A DNA stretch of 39,473 bases, taken from NCBI GenBank assembly GCA_022763165.1, contig JALEGO010000718.1, positions 1 to 39,473 of the forward strand, written 5' to 3'. Shown here in pieces: positions 16,328-25,811 of this stretch. Within the stretch, counting starts at the first letter, position 1, and each line of letters begins with the position of its first letter. The translations under genes and the position numbers were made by a program. Source of the stretch: Flavobacteriales bacterium (GTDB lineage: Bacteria > Bacteroidota > Bacteroidia > Flavobacteriales_G > JALEGO01). The notes beneath the pieces were generated by a model, which was not told the DNA's origin, did not search any database, and saw only the letters and a program-made list of their open reading frames with translations.

Positions 16328-19300
16328 CTATTCCAAATTCGATTGGTAGATAACATAATCCAATTCGTTGTTCTCCAATCTCGCGTTGGGTAGTTGTTTA
16401 CCAGCACTCAAACTGTAGACTCGATTCCTAGTATATTCTAATAACTCCGAAAGTCTGATCAAACCATCTCCGTCCTCATCTGATTGCCTTAGCCCCTCCA
16501 AAAAGGCACTTGTAAAAAGTCCGTTTTCCAATTCATCATGCTCAAAAGCCAATTGTTCTCCACCAGATGCTGCGATCACGTTTGCTCCTGTGCTGTTATC
16601 AATATCAGAAAAAGCTGCATTCATAAAGTTAAATGAATTCAATATCCCCAACTTTGGTTTCAAGGAAGCATTTGTTGACTTGCTCCTATCTGTGGCCAAA
16701 CCTTCTTCAAAATCATAGAGATCTGGATCCAATTCACCTGCGTGGCAAGCATCAAGGATTAACAATTTATTTCTAGATTGAGTTGACCTCAATAGGTTCT
16801 CAAAATCCTCGTATGGCAAACTTCCTGTTTTGGGATCACCGTAATCGGAATGATGTGTAGACAAGTAGTAATTAAAGTCTTTGTCCAAAATTCCGTGTCC
16901 AGAATAATACATTAAAATCATGTCTTCTGGTTTGGCGTCTTCAATGAAATCCGACACCTTATTCAGCAGATCTAAATCCACATCTTCATCTTTGACAATA
17001 AGAGTGTGTTTTTTTGTGTAGTAAGAGTTGTCGTGCATCGCTGAGGCCAAGTCCTGAGCATCTTTGGCGGCAAATTCTAAGTTCATTCTTTCATCTTTGT
17101 AGTTGGATATGCCAACAGTAACCAAATACAAGTTCGGTGATTTTTTAACATTGCAATAGACCGTGTGTACCTGCTTAAAGCTTTCTACTCCTCGGTCATC
17201 CGAACAACCCACTTCAATTAGGTTCTTACCAGGAGTAAGACAAATTGCCAGTTCTTTATGAATATGATTTGATGGTCGAACTGGGATGATGGGCAGGGGC
17301 ACGCTATTCACCGTTACTTGAATGCTTGTCACCTTTCTAAATGATTTTGCTTCAATCTTTATTTTGACACTATCTTCCTCAACTGCAATTGGCAGTTCAT
17401 CGGAGTTAATGGATATAGAAGGAGGCTCATTGATACCAAATTCATTCACATCCTCCTCAGTGTAGCCATATTTCTTCAGCCGTTTCTGATATGCTAAATT
17501 CATGATTTCAATTTGCTTAGCAGAAGCCATATCTAACCTTTCCATTAGAATATCTGGACGATTGTATTTCAAATCAAATTGTTTGAAGAGATGAATCCCT
17601 GATTTTGAACGAAAGGCTGCTCTATTCAAAGAAGACTTTGTGGAATAGTAGTAGTTATCAGGTGTTACCACAAAAAATCCACGCTCCTCTAAAATGAGCG
17701 TAGCAATTCTTTCTCCTTTGACAACATCCCAAAAAATGATGAGATCATCCTCTCCTAAGCTTGCAAGAGTATAAGAATTCGGTTTGAAGTGAACGGAGAT
17801 AACCTCGTCAGAATGACCGTTCAATTCTTTTATGATTTTTCCTGATTTTGGATTGATGATAGTTACTTTATTATTGCGCCCAGAAACGGCTAAAAACTTA
17901 CCATCAAAACTAAAACTCATTTCTCCGAAGTAGTCTTTTGATTTGTCTCCTCCGATTTTATATAATTCTTTAAATTCTGGCACATCTATGAGATCGATGT
18001 TCACTCCTGAAACTGCTAAAATGCTATCGTTTGGGCTGAACTCCAGGTGAAATTCATCCCTGTGATAAAAACCATCACTCGATTCACCATCAAACTGACG
18101 CAGAACGCCTAAATGTTGAGATTCATCAATATCAATGAGATTAACGTAGTGCGTGTACTCATTATGGTGCAGAACTTGAGTTGTAGCGAGTAGTTTCCCG
18201 TTTGTTGAAATTGCCCGAATAGGCTCCTTCTCAGGAAGCTCTCGACTCCATTGTTTCTGGGGTATTAAAGATCCAGAATACATTTTTCTTTCCAAATTGA
18301 AAGAAGAAATGTGTTCTCCTGTTTTTAAATTATGTACTCTCCCGCTTCCAACAATTCGTGTATAGTCTGAAGAAATGGTAAGATATCTACTCCACTCTGT
18401 GTCAAACAAATAATCAAAATGATCTGTCAATTTTCTCACTTTTCCATCTCTCAATTGCCATGCAAAAGAGTAGTTCCGCCTTTTTCCTCCAAAAGCAATA
18501 ACCTTATCATCAGGACTCCAGTATACAGCATCATTTTGCCTAGCCCACGGAACATCATTTAAAACGGGATTGTTAAGATTAGAAGCACTCCAAACTAAGA
18601 CCGACTTTTCACCCACCACAGCAATTTTTCTGCCGTTGTGACTAAAACGGATATTTTTGAAATTGGGTGAGAATTCTGCAAATGATCTTATTTCATAACC
18701 TGTTTTAAGGTTAAAATAGCGCAATTCGTATTCATAATGGTCTTCTTTATTCCGCATTGCAATTGGACCTGTTTCACGATTCAGTTTATAGCGAACCGCA
18801 GCAACAAACCATTTCTTTGTAGGGTTTATTGCTAATGCCGTAATTTGAAAGTTTCGGGAGGACTCAATCCTGTTTTGGCTTTCTTGATTTCGATTGCTGA
18901 TCGAATGTATTGAAAACTCCTTACCATTCGCTACTGCAACTTTATCATCCTCCACACTGAATTTAGTGTGGCGAGCGTCATGATTTACTCCATTCATGAA
19001 ATCAAGGGAAAATCCACCTCGCTTTAGTTTTCCCGTTTCTATATCAAAGCTTTGTATGCTTAAGTAATTGTTACAAACGAAATACGTGTTGCTTTTTAAA
19101 TCGACCCAGGAATGTAAAATTTCAGTTTGATGGGCAAACTCTTTGATTTTACTTTGCTTATTCACATCCCATAGGACAGAATAGTTCTCCATCTCGAGAA
19201 TGAGTTCACCTGAATCAGCTACAGACCTAATACTCTCGACATTTGACATTTCATCAGGAAGATTGATTTCGGTAACTGTGCCCCTTTCAGGTCTCCATAA

Positions 19301-19705
19301 GTTTAATTTCCCTTCATATACTAAAAAAAATATCTCCGCGTGTTTATTGGCTGTTACATGAAAATCTCTTCGGACTCCTCTGTCAATGACTGACAACGAT
19401 TTTCCAGTTTGGAAATCCCACAAAATTGATTCATTTGAAGAAACACTCAAAAGAATTTTTGAGCTCAAGAACTTTGTATAAACCACCGATTCGGTATGAC
19501 CTCTTAACCTTTCTAGAATGATACCTTTTTTAGCATCTCTTACAATGACACTTCGATCTTTAGAACCAGTTGCTAAGAATTTGCCTGTTTCATCAAACGC
19601 CATTACTGTAAGCATTTCAGAGTGACCTGTTTGCATGACTAAGCGATCGTCTTGTGCATAAGACAATTGAGCCCAAATCAACATTACTATTAGCGAAAAC
19701 CTCAT
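16328..19705 (-). CDS. Secreted WD40-repeat protein with C-terminal caspase-like (peptidase C14) domain
   Basis: The protein has 1125 residues. The signal peptide ends in SYAQ (residue ~17). Residues ~25-700 are WD40-like propeller repeats (GHSEMLTVMAFDETGKFLATGSKDRSVIVRD-type units, clearest at the N-terminus and at ~600-660, NGHSDEVISVHFKPNSYTLA). The caspase-like domain starts near 859 with LYLVTVGISNY; the catalytic dyad is His937 in YYSGHG and Cys987 in LDACHAGE. A complete EF-hand-like loop (DEDGDGLIRLSE) follows at 1076-1087. The architecture matches bacterial WD40-caspase homologues, which favour Arg/Lys or Asp at P1 in different groups; specificity cannot be read here. It is exported, hence unlike cytoplasmic defence caspases. 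The start overlaps the preceding gene's stop by 4 bp. The loop resembles acidic calcium-binding loops in other bacterial caspases (inference). Confidence 0.88.
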   Translation of the reverse strand: MRFSLIVMLIWAQLSYAQDDRLVMQTGHSEMLTVMAFDETGKFLATGSKDRSVIVRDAKKGIILERLRGHTESVVYTKFLSSKILLSVSSNESILWDFQTGKSLSVIDRGVRRDFHVTANKHAEIFFLVYEGKLNLWRPERGTVTEINLPDEMSNVESIRSVADSGELILEMENYSVLWDVNKQSKIKEFAHQTEILHSWVDLKSNTYFVCNNYLSIQSFDIETGKLKRGGFSLDFMNGVNHDARHTKFSVEDDKVAVANGKEFSIHSISNRNQESQNRIESSRNFQITALAINPTKKWFVAAVRYKLNRETGPIAMRNKEDHYEYELRYFNLKTGYEIRSFAEFSPNFKNIRFSHNGRKIAVVGEKSVLVWSASNLNNPVLNDVPWARQNDAVYWSPDDKVIAFGGKRRNYSFAWQLRDGKVRKLTDHFDYLFDTEWSRYLTISSDYTRIVGSGRVHNLKTGEHISSFNLERKMYSGSLIPQKQWSRELPEKEPIRAISTNGKLLATTQVLHHNEYTHYVNLIDIDESQHLGVLRQFDGESSDGFYHRDEFHLEFSPNDSILAVSGVNIDLIDVPEFKELYKIGGDKSKDYFGEMSFSFDGKFLAVSGRNNKVTIINPKSGKIIKELNGHSDEVISVHFKPNSYTLASLGEDDLIIFWDVVKGERIATLILEERGFFVVTPDNYYYSTKSSLNRAAFRSKSGIHLFKQFDLKYNRPDILMERLDMASAKQIEIMNLAYQKRLKKYGYTEEDVNEFGINEPPSISINSDELPIAVEEDSVKIKIEAKSFRKVTSIQVTVNSVPLPIIPVRPSNHIHKELAICLTPGKNLIEVGCSDDRGVESFKQVHTVYCNVKKSPNLYLVTVGISNYKDERMNLEFAAKDAQDLASAMHDNSYYTKKHTLIVKDEDVDLDLLNKVSDFIEDAKPEDMILMYYSGHGILDKDFNYYLSTHHSDYGDPKTGSLPYEDFENLLRSTQSRNKLLILDACHAGELDPDLYDFEEGLATDRSKSTNASLKPKLGILNSFNFMNAAFSDIDNSTGANVIAASGGEQLAFEHDELENGLFTSAFLEGLRQSDEDGDGLIRLSELLEYTRNRVYSLSAGKQLPNARLENNELDYVIYQSNLE

Positions 19706-20379
19706 AATTCTTGTAATTGATCAAGTACTTCTTGAAACAAGTACAGCTTGAATTCAGCAGTTCCTAATTTCGTATCCTTAACATCATATACTGACCGGCA
19801 ATACTTAGCACCTACCGTCACCGAAATCGACACGTCATGCGCTCCTTCTTCCAAACGATGGGCTACAGCTTTAAGAAAACCGAATAAAGGAAAATATGCA
19901 TCGGACCGGTAGGCATCTGTGGGTCTGTATCTCATTCTTGATGGAGCATCCCAAATTATGTGATCAAAAGTCTTGGTATTAAGAAAATCATCTTTGTAAA
20001 CCTTTGTTCTCCAACAAGCCGCCAATGAATCATCAAAAACCATTCGATAAGACAAACAAAAGTAGTGGTTTGGATTTTCTTCTAAAGCATCTTTCCATTC
20101 CCATCTATGCTTTGATGTGCTCTCCTCTTTTCTCCACTGATCATAAAACATTCTAAGCGGTTGTTTCAGTGTAGTCACTGCATGTATTTCATCATTTGCT
20201 AAAGCAATTTGGACTAGGGGTTTGAATTCTGCATTTGTGATATACATCTTATTCATGTTCTCCTTAGTCAAATTGTCGGAAACATCAGACCTATCATAGA
20301 AATACTCTGAATTTTGACCGAATACTGGGAATTGCAATATCACACAGGCTAGAAAGATTTTCGCCTTAATATGTCTCAT
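19702..20379 (-). CDS. Small exported protein of unknown function, first gene of the caspase operon
   Basis: Start chosen at ATG 20379 (225 residues): it opens a clean signal peptide (MRHIKAKIFLACVILQFPVF, then GQ). The alternative TTG at 20415 overlaps the TATATTTG -7 box at 20413-20420 and so would precede transcription. The mature protein contains no motif I recognise; it is acidic/aromatic-rich with WRKEESTSKHRWEWKDALEE and a central CLSYRMVFDDSLAACWRTKVY segment. Its stop overlaps the start of the WD40-caspase gene by 4 bp (ATGA), so the two are translationally coupled and probably function together, for instance as partner, inhibitor or substrate (inference). Confidence 0.75.
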   Translation of the reverse strand: MRHIKAKIFLACVILQFPVFGQNSEYFYDRSDVSDNLTKENMNKMYITNAEFKPLVQIALANDEIHAVTTLKQPLRMFYDQWRKEESTSKHRWEWKDALEENPNHYFCLSYRMVFDDSLAACWRTKVYKDDFLNTKTFDHIIWDAPSRMRYRPTDAYRSDAYFPLFGFLKAVAHRLEEGAHDVSISVTVGAKYCRSVYDVKDTKLGTAEFKLYLFQEVLDQLQEL

Positions 20380-20412
20380 GGTTTTACAGATTGCGCTAAC
20401 GATGAGCGTATG

Positions 20413-20420
20413 CAAATATA
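20413..20420 (-). promoter_or_regulatory. -7 box (TATATTTG) of the caspase operon
   Basis: On the minus strand TATATTTG matches TAnnTTTG and lies 33 bp upstream of ATG 20379, in the 80-bp gap after sucB. No TTG was found at the ideal -33 distance. It decides the start of the downstream gene by excluding the TTG at 20415. Confidence 0.45.
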
Positions 20421-20459
20421 GTCAAATCCGATTGACCTATTTATTTGCCAACAGGGTCC

Positions 20460-21689
20460 TTACAGTTTCAACAAAACCTCAACAGGTTCTTTTGCCCCAA
20501 AGATCATTTTGACAGGATTCTCCAACATTTCCTTAACCTTATATAAGAAACTTACAGATTCCTTTCCGTCAATTATTCTGTGATCATAACTAAGCGCTAC
20601 GTACATGATAGGGCGTATTTCTACTTTACCGTTAACAGCAATCGGTCGCTCAACGATATTATGCATTCCAAGAATAGCACTTTGTGGAGGGTTTATGATC
20701 GGTGTACTTAGCATGGAACCAAAAACACCACCGTTGGTAATTGTAAAAGTACCTCCGGTCATTTCGTCTAGCGTAATTTTCCCATCCCTTGCCTTTACTG
20801 CCAATCTTTTTATTTCAGACTCTATTTCTGCTAAAGAAAGTGTTTCAGCATTGCGCACAACAGGAACCATTAAACCTTTGGGTGAACTTACGGCAATACC
20901 CATATCTACATAGTCATAACTAACCATTTCCTCTCCATCAATCATCGAATTAACGGCTGGATAAAGTCGAAGGGCTTCACAACAAGCTTTTGTAAAGAAA
21001 GACATGAACCCTAGGCCTACGCCATGTTGTTCTTTAAATTTATCCTTATACTTTTTGCGAATCTCCATGATACCACTCATGTCAACTTCGTTGAAGGTGG
21101 TGAGCATAGCCGTTTCATTTTTAACAGAAACCAATCTTTTGGCTATTTTTCTCCGGAGAGAGCTCATCTTCTTTCGCTCATCATCTCGGGATCCGCCCCA
21201 ACCAACCAGAACTTGGTCATCAGAAATTCCTCCTGCTAGATATTGTTCTATATCCACCTTCTTAATTCGACCTCCCTCACCTGAACCTTTAATTTTAGAA
21301 GGGTTAATCCCATTTTGAGAAATCATCTGCTTTGCGACAGGAGTAGCCTTGACAGCGTTAGATACAGTTGCCTTCTGTGGCTCTTCCTTCTTTTCAACTG
21401 CTGCCGCTACAGGAGCTTTTTCCTCTTTCGGTTTAGTATTTTTTGGAGGTTTTGCAGAGGTGTCAATTTTACAAACCACTGCTCCAACTTCGATCACATC
21501 CCCCTCATTAGCAAGTCTGGTAATGGTTCCTGATTCCTCAGCTGGCAATTCTAGTGTTGCCTTATCAGAATCGACTTCGGCTATAGGATCATCTTTTTCC
21601 ACATAATCTCCATCCTCCACAAGCCATTGGGCTATTTCTACTTCTGTGATACTTTCTCCCGGACTCGGGATTTTCATTTCTAGGATCAT
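20460..21689 (-). CDS. sucB: Dihydrolipoyllysine-residue succinyltransferase, E2 of 2-oxoglutarate dehydrogenase
   Basis: The protein has 409 residues, the usual length for E2o. It transfers succinyl from the lipoyl arm to CoA in the TCA cycle. The single N-terminal lipoyl domain (~1-76) has lipoylated Lys43 in [13 protein letters not shown] Pro/Ala/Lys/Glu-rich linker (~77-105) leads to a peripheral subunit-binding domain (~110-150, [21 protein letters not shown]). The C-terminal acyltransferase domain carries the active-site His370-xxx-Asp374 motif (SYDHRIIDG). It lies 10 bp downstream of sucA, so the two form an operon. The E3 gene (lpd) is not in this window. Confidence 0.97.
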   Translation of the reverse strand: MILEMKIPSPGESITEVEIAQWLVEDGDYVEKDDPIAEVDSDKATLELPAEESGTITRLANEGDVIEVGAVVCKIDTSAKPPKNTKPKEEKAPVAAAVEKKEEPQKATVSNAVKATPVAKQMISQNGINPSKIKGSGEGGRIKKVDIEQYLAGGISDDQVLVGWGGSRDDERKKMSSLRRKIAKRLVSVKNETAMLTTFNEVDMSGIMEIRKKYKDKFKEQHGVGLGFMSFFTKACCEALRLYPAVNSMIDGEEMVSYDYVDMGIAVSSPKGLMVPVVRNAETLSLAEIESEIKRLAVKARDGKITLDEMTGGTFTITNGGVFGSMLSTPIINPPQSAILGMHNIVERPIAVNGKVEIRPIMYVALSYDHRIIDGKESVSFLYKVKEMLENPVKMIFGAKEPVEVLLKL

Positions 21690-21699
21690 AATCTCAAAA

Positions 21700-24423
21700 T
21701 TATGCGTTTACAACACTATATTTGAAAACGTCTTCTAATAAATTGTTTTGTCTTTCTAAATGTCTTTCTGGAGACCCAGTGGCTGTTACCCCACTTGATG
21801 GTCTAGCAATGACCTCCAAGTCAAAGTCACTAAAATGTCGAAGAATATGAGACCATGCCCCCATATTCTTAGGCTCTTCCTGAACCCAAAGCAATCTTTT
21901 GGCTCCTTTGTATTTTTTGATGATTTTTTCCAATTGAGTAGATGGAAGCGGATAGAGTTGCTCCATTCGCACTAAAGCAATACTCTTATCTCCAATCTCA
22001 TTCCTCTTTTCTAATAAGTCGTAATAGATCTTTCCAGAACAAAAAGCAATGGTTTCAACAGACTTTACAGGTAGCTCATCATCAATAATTTCTTTAAATG
22101 TTCCATTTGCCAATTCATCCATGGTGGATATGCATGTTGGATATCTCAGAAGCTTTTTAGGCGTGAAAATGACTAAAGGCTTTCTGAAGTCTCTTTTTAA
22201 TTGTCTCCTCAAAACGTGAAATAGATTCGCTGGAGTTGTGCAATTAACCATTTGCATATTTCCTTCTGCGCAAAGCTGTAAGTATCTCTCCATTCGCGCG
22301 CTGGAATGTTCTGCTCCCTGGCCTTCATATCCATGTGGCAGCATTAAAACAATGCCACTCATTCTCTTCCACTTTTCCTCTGCACAACTTATAAATTGAT
22401 CAAAAATAATCTGAGCCCCATTGCTAAAATCACCAAATTGAGCTTCCCAAACAACCAAATCATTTGGTGATGCCATAGCGTATCCATAATCAAACCCTAG
22501 CACCCCATATTCTGAAAGCAAAGAATTGTATATCTGAAATCTGCCCTGCTTTTTCTGAATGAAATTCAAAGGTGAATATTCTTCCTCAGAGTCCTCAATT
22601 TTTAATATCGCATGGCGGTGAGAGAATGTTCCCCGCTCAACATCTTGACCACTAAATCTGATGCTGTGGTTTTCAGTTAAAAGTGTGGCATATGCCAAAG
22701 TCTCTGCTGTACCCCAATCCAATCGATCTTCAGCGATCATTGTTCTGCGGTCATTAAAAACCTTTTCAATCTTTTTGAAGAACTTCTTATCGGATGGTAG
22801 TTCATTAATGGTTTTTGCAATTTTTTGAAGCTTCTTCAAGTCCACCTTTGTGTCAACCTCTTTTTCAAAATCTGCAACAGTCCCTTGGCGAAGACCTTTC
22901 CATGACCCATTCAGATGTGAGCCAATTTTTTGAGTATCATTGGCCTTGGCCAAATCCAATTCTCCATCTAGTTTATTTTTTAACTTTCTCTCTATGTCTT
23001 TAGCAAACTCAGCCGTAATTACACCTTCTTCAATCAGCCGCTCAGAATATATTTTCTTGGGATTCGGATGTCTTGCAATTTTCTTGTAGAGAAGAGGTTG
23101 CGTAAACCGTGGCTCATCTCCTTCATTATGACCATATTTTCTGTAACAAAGAAGATCTATGAAAACATCTTTTTGAAACTTTTGACGGTATTCGACCGCA
23201 ATTCTCATAACATGAGAAAGTGCTTCTGGATCATCTCCATTCACATGAAATATTGGGGACAGTGTGACCTTACCAACATCAGTGCAATAAGTACTTGACC
23301 TAGCATCCAAATAGTTTGTTGTAAAACCAACTTGATTGTTTATGACTATGTGAATGGTACCTCCTGTTTTATAACCTTCCAATTGCGCCATTTGAACAAC
23401 TTCATAGACAACACCTTGCCCTGCAATAGAAGCATCACCATGGATTAAAACAGGTACTATTTTAGAATAATCATTATCGTACTTGTGATCTACTTTTGCT
23501 CTGACAACACCTTCCACCACTGGATCTACTGCTTCGAGATGTGAAGGGTTTGCTGCAATACTCAAATGAACATTCTTACCACTTTTAGTTTTTCTATCAG
23601 TAGAAAACCCTAGGTGATATTTAACATCACCCTCGTACATTTTGTCTTCGTAGTCTTTTCCCTCAAACTCCGTGAATATATCACTATAGTTTTTATTGAA
23701 AATATGGGCCAATACGTTTAAACGCCCTCTATGAGCCATACCAAATACAAATTCTTCTGCACCATTATCGGCAGCCGTCTCCACTAAAGTATCTAGCGCA
23801 GGAATTAAAGACTCGGCTCCCTCTAAAGAAAATCTCTTTTGGCCAACAAATTTGGTGTGCATAAAGCTCTCAAAGATCACCGCCTCATTTAGTTTATCCA
23901 AAATGTGCTTTTTCTGATCCGCAGAAAAGGAGGGATGATTACTATTTTCATGCAATTTGGACTTGATCCAATCGACCACTTTAGGAATTCTGATGTACAT
24001 ATACTCTACACCAATTGATTCACAATAGACTAATTTTAGATGCGCTATAATGTCCTCAAGAGTTGCAGGACCAATGCCTACTTCTTTGCCTGCTTGAAAA
24101 ACTGTTTTTAAATCTTTTTCTTCTAATCCAAAGTTTTCTATTTCAAGCGTTGGAATGTATTTGCGTCTTTCTCTTACAGGGTTTGTTTTTGTGAACAGAT
24201 GCCCTCTTGATCGATATCCATCAATCAGATTTAGTACTTTGAACTCCTTATCGAAATTCAAGTCTCCAGAGTAGTCCGTTTCATAGTTTTTTGTGGCTAA
24301 TTCAAACCCTTCAAAAAACTTTTGCCATCCATAATCAACGCTGTCAGGATCTTTTTTATAGAGGTTATATAAATCCTCAATTGCATTCAAATCCCCATTA
24401 CTCAGATAAGAGTGTTTATCCAT
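21700..24423 (-). CDS. sucA: 2-oxoglutarate dehydrogenase E1 component
   Basis: The protein has 907 residues, normal for a bacterial thiamine-diphosphate E1o. It decarboxylates 2-oxoglutarate and succinylates the lipoyl group of SucB. Family signatures are present: N-terminal [47 protein letters not shown], the TPP/metal site [14 protein letters not shown] plus [27 protein letters not shown], and C-terminal [21 protein letters not shown]. The ATG at 24423 follows a TAGATTTG -7 box by 18 bp. It is followed by sucB after 10 bp. Confidence 0.97.
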   Translation of the reverse strand: MDKHSYLSNGDLNAIEDLYNLYKKDPDSVDYGWQKFFEGFELATKNYETDYSGDLNFDKEFKVLNLIDGYRSRGHLFTKTNPVRERRKYIPTLEIENFGLEEKDLKTVFQAGKEVGIGPATLEDIIAHLKLVYCESIGVEYMYIRIPKVVDWIKSKLHENSNHPSFSADQKKHILDKLNEAVIFESFMHTKFVGQKRFSLEGAESLIPALDTLVETAADNGAEEFVFGMAHRGRLNVLAHIFNKNYSDIFTEFEGKDYEDKMYEGDVKYHLGFSTDRKTKSGKNVHLSIAANPSHLEAVDPVVEGVVRAKVDHKYDNDYSKIVPVLIHGDASIAGQGVVYEVVQMAQLEGYKTGGTIHIVINNQVGFTTNYLDARSSTYCTDVGKVTLSPIFHVNGDDPEALSHVMRIAVEYRQKFQKDVFIDLLCYRKYGHNEGDEPRFTQPLLYKKIARHPNPKKIYSERLIEEGVITAEFAKDIERKLKNKLDGELDLAKANDTQKIGSHLNGSWKGLRQGTVADFEKEVDTKVDLKKLQKIAKTINELPSDKKFFKKIEKVFNDRRTMIAEDRLDWGTAETLAYATLLTENHSIRFSGQDVERGTFSHRHAILKIEDSEEEYSPLNFIQKKQGRFQIYNSLLSEYGVLGFDYGYAMASPNDLVVWEAQFGDFSNGAQIIFDQFISCAEEKWKRMSGIVLMLPHGYEGQGAEHSSARMERYLQLCAEGNMQMVNCTTPANLFHVLRRQLKRDFRKPLVIFTPKKLLRYPTCISTMDELANGTFKEIIDDELPVKSVETIAFCSGKIYYDLLEKRNEIGDKSIALVRMEQLYPLPSTQLEKIIKKYKGAKRLLWVQEEPKNMGAWSHILRHFSDFDLEVIARPSSGVTATGSPERHLERQNNLLEDVFKYSVVNA

Positions 24424-24441
24424 TTTTCAGAAGTATTCAAG

Positions 24442-24449
24442 CAAATCTA
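24442..24449 (-). promoter_or_regulatory. -7 box (TAGATTTG) of the sucAB operon
   Basis: On the minus strand TAGATTTG is a perfect TAnnTTTG and ends 18 bp before the sucA ATG, predicting a leader of about 14 bases. The -33 position about 20 bp further up reads TTT rather than TTG. Confidence 0.5.
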
Positions 24450-24529
24450 CGATTTTTTAACAGCGAAGTAAAGGCCAAAATGTAGCAAAAAAAAGCAATC
24501 ATCAATTTGCAAAAAGCTATTATTTTACG

Positions 24530-24916
24530 TCATTCCAAGTTCTTAAAATAATATCTGGTCAAGACCTTTTTTAGAGCTCTTTCAACGATCATTTTTCCCA
24601 AAATTTCAGAATGATCTTCTATTGGGGTTTTTTCAAAATTTTTCATTAAATCATGCTCATTGACATCTGTTTGGTAAAGAAGTCCCTTTAAAATTTTAGA
24701 ATTACGATTTTCAAGCATTTCGTTAAGTTGATTTTGTAATTCAAACAATAATTCCTTGTAATTTGTTATCTCATTTGATAAGTTCAATTGGAATCCTTGA
24801 AGGAGAGCGTCTTTTTTAAGCTGTTCTTTTGTTTCAGAAAGAAACTGATTGAACAACTCGTAACCATTTATTTCATTTGGTAAGTGAGATGAAATATATT
24901 GCTTAAGATTCATCAT
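24530..24916 (-). CDS. Small helical protein of unknown function
   Basis: The protein has 128 residues from ATG 24916 (a second in-frame ATG follows directly). It is predicted to be wholly alpha-helical and charged (FELQNQLNEMLENRNSKILKGLLYQ), with no signal peptide, membrane helix or known motif. The start is separated from the divergent epimerase ATG at 24918 by a single base, so each gene's promoter must lie in the other's coding sequence or its mRNA must be leaderless. A TACCTTTG -7 box on the minus strand at 24922-24929 supports the latter. It lies upstream of sucA with a 106-bp gap that holds the sucA promoter. Function unknown. Confidence 0.7.
   Translation of the reverse strand: MMNLKQYISSHLPNEINGYELFNQFLSETKEQLKKDALLQGFQLNLSNEITNYKELLFELQNQLNEMLENRNSKILKGLLYQTDVNEHDLMKNFEKTPIEDHSEILGKMIVERALKKVLTRYYFKNLE
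24849..24879 (+). promoter_or_regulatory. Possible promoter for the epimerase gene, inside the divergent gene
   Basis: TTG (24849-24851), a 20-bp spacer and TTCATTTG (24872-24879, one mismatch to TAnnTTTG) would start transcription near 24885, about 33 bp before ATG 24918. It lies entirely inside the coding region of the small minus-strand gene. Confidence 0.25.
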
Positions 24917-24917
24917 T

Positions 24918-25811
24918 ATGACAAAGGTATTGATTACTGGTGGTAGTGGATTGGTCGGTAGAAAATTAACCGAGCGCCTTTTAAAACTAAATTATGAGGT
25001 AATTCATTTGAGCCGAACTAAAAAAGAAGGCCCTGTAAAGACTTATCAATGGGATTATAAGAAAAATTACATGGAGCGCGAGGCGTTTCATGAGGTTGAC
25101 CATATTATTCATCTCGCAGGTGCTACGGTCTCCAAGAAATGGACTGAAGCTTATAAGAAAGAGATTCTTCAAAGCCGTGTGAAAACTACTGAACTCTTAT
25201 TTGAAAGCGCTCAAAAAGCCGCTGATTTGAAAAGTTTTATCTCAGCGTCTGCTGTTGGATACTATGGTCTTAGGACTTCGAGTGAAATAATGAAAGAATC
25301 TGTGTTTCCTGCAGATGATTTTTTTGGCGAAGTCTGTGCAGCATGGGAAAAAAGTGTTTCGAGATTCTCAGAAATAAATATCCCAACATCAATCCTGAGA
25401 ATATCAGTGGTATTAAGTGCAGAAGGTGGGGCACTTGAAAAGCTTTTACCTCCAGCTAAACTGGGTTTGAGTGCAGCTGTTGGCTCTGGCAAGCAATGGA
25501 TGCCTTGGATCCATATTGATGACCTTGTTGAAATGTTTGTTTTTGCATTAGAGAACCCTGATAAACCAGGCATTTTTAATGCAGCAGCCGATGAGCACGT
25601 AAACAACAAAGAATTTACAGCACAATTGGCTGCCGCTCTCGGCAAGCCTTATTTTTTACCTAATGTCCCCGCATTTGGGCTTCAAATGATGCTCGGTGAA
25701 ATGGCCCAAATCATCTTAGAAGGTTCAAGAGTTGATAATTCAAAAATTAAAACCGCTGGATTCCAATTTAGGTTTAACAAACTGCAGGATGCTTTACAGG
25801 ATTTAGTTTAG
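24918..25811 (+). CDS. TIGR01777-family NAD(P)-dependent epimerase (YfcH/SDR-like)
   Basis: The protein has 297 residues, typical of the TIGR01777 extended short-chain dehydrogenase/reductase group. The N-terminal Rossmann motif is KVLITGGSGLVGRKL, with GG.G..G at residues 8-14. The family-typical DHIIHLAGATVSKKWTE, SAVGYYGLR, a PTSILRISVVLSAEGGALEKLLP stretch split over conserved blocks, and WMPWIHIDDLVEMFVFAL are all present. The substrate is unknown in most bacteria. Its stop codon (TAG, 25809-25811) directly abuts the stop of the convergent polyprenyl synthase gene at 25812. Confidence 0.92.
   Translation: MTKVLITGGSGLVGRKLTERLLKLNYEVIHLSRTKKEGPVKTYQWDYKKNYMEREAFHEVDHIIHLAGATVSKKWTEAYKKEILQSRVKTTELLFESAQKAADLKSFISASAVGYYGLRTSSEIMKESVFPADDFFGEVCAAWEKSVSRFSEINIPTSILRISVVLSAEGGALEKLLPPAKLGLSAAVGSGKQWMPWIHIDDLVEMFVFALENPDKPGIFNAAADEHVNNKEFTAQLAAALGKPYFLPNVPAFGLQMMLGEMAQIILEGSRVDNSKIKTAGFQFRFNKLQDALQDLV
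24922..24929 (-). promoter_or_regulatory. -7 box (TACCTTTG) inside the epimerase gene, for the divergent small gene
   Basis: On the minus strand TACCTTTG matches TAnnTTTG and ends 5 bases before ATG 24916, the same geometry as at 6970-6983 and 31529-31541. It predicts a leaderless transcript. No TTG is present at the ideal -33 distance. Confidence 0.4.

Noticed and set aside
25262-25645. 127-codon frame antisense to the TIGR01777 epimerase
   Set aside because: The epimerase on the other strand has clear family motifs over this region.
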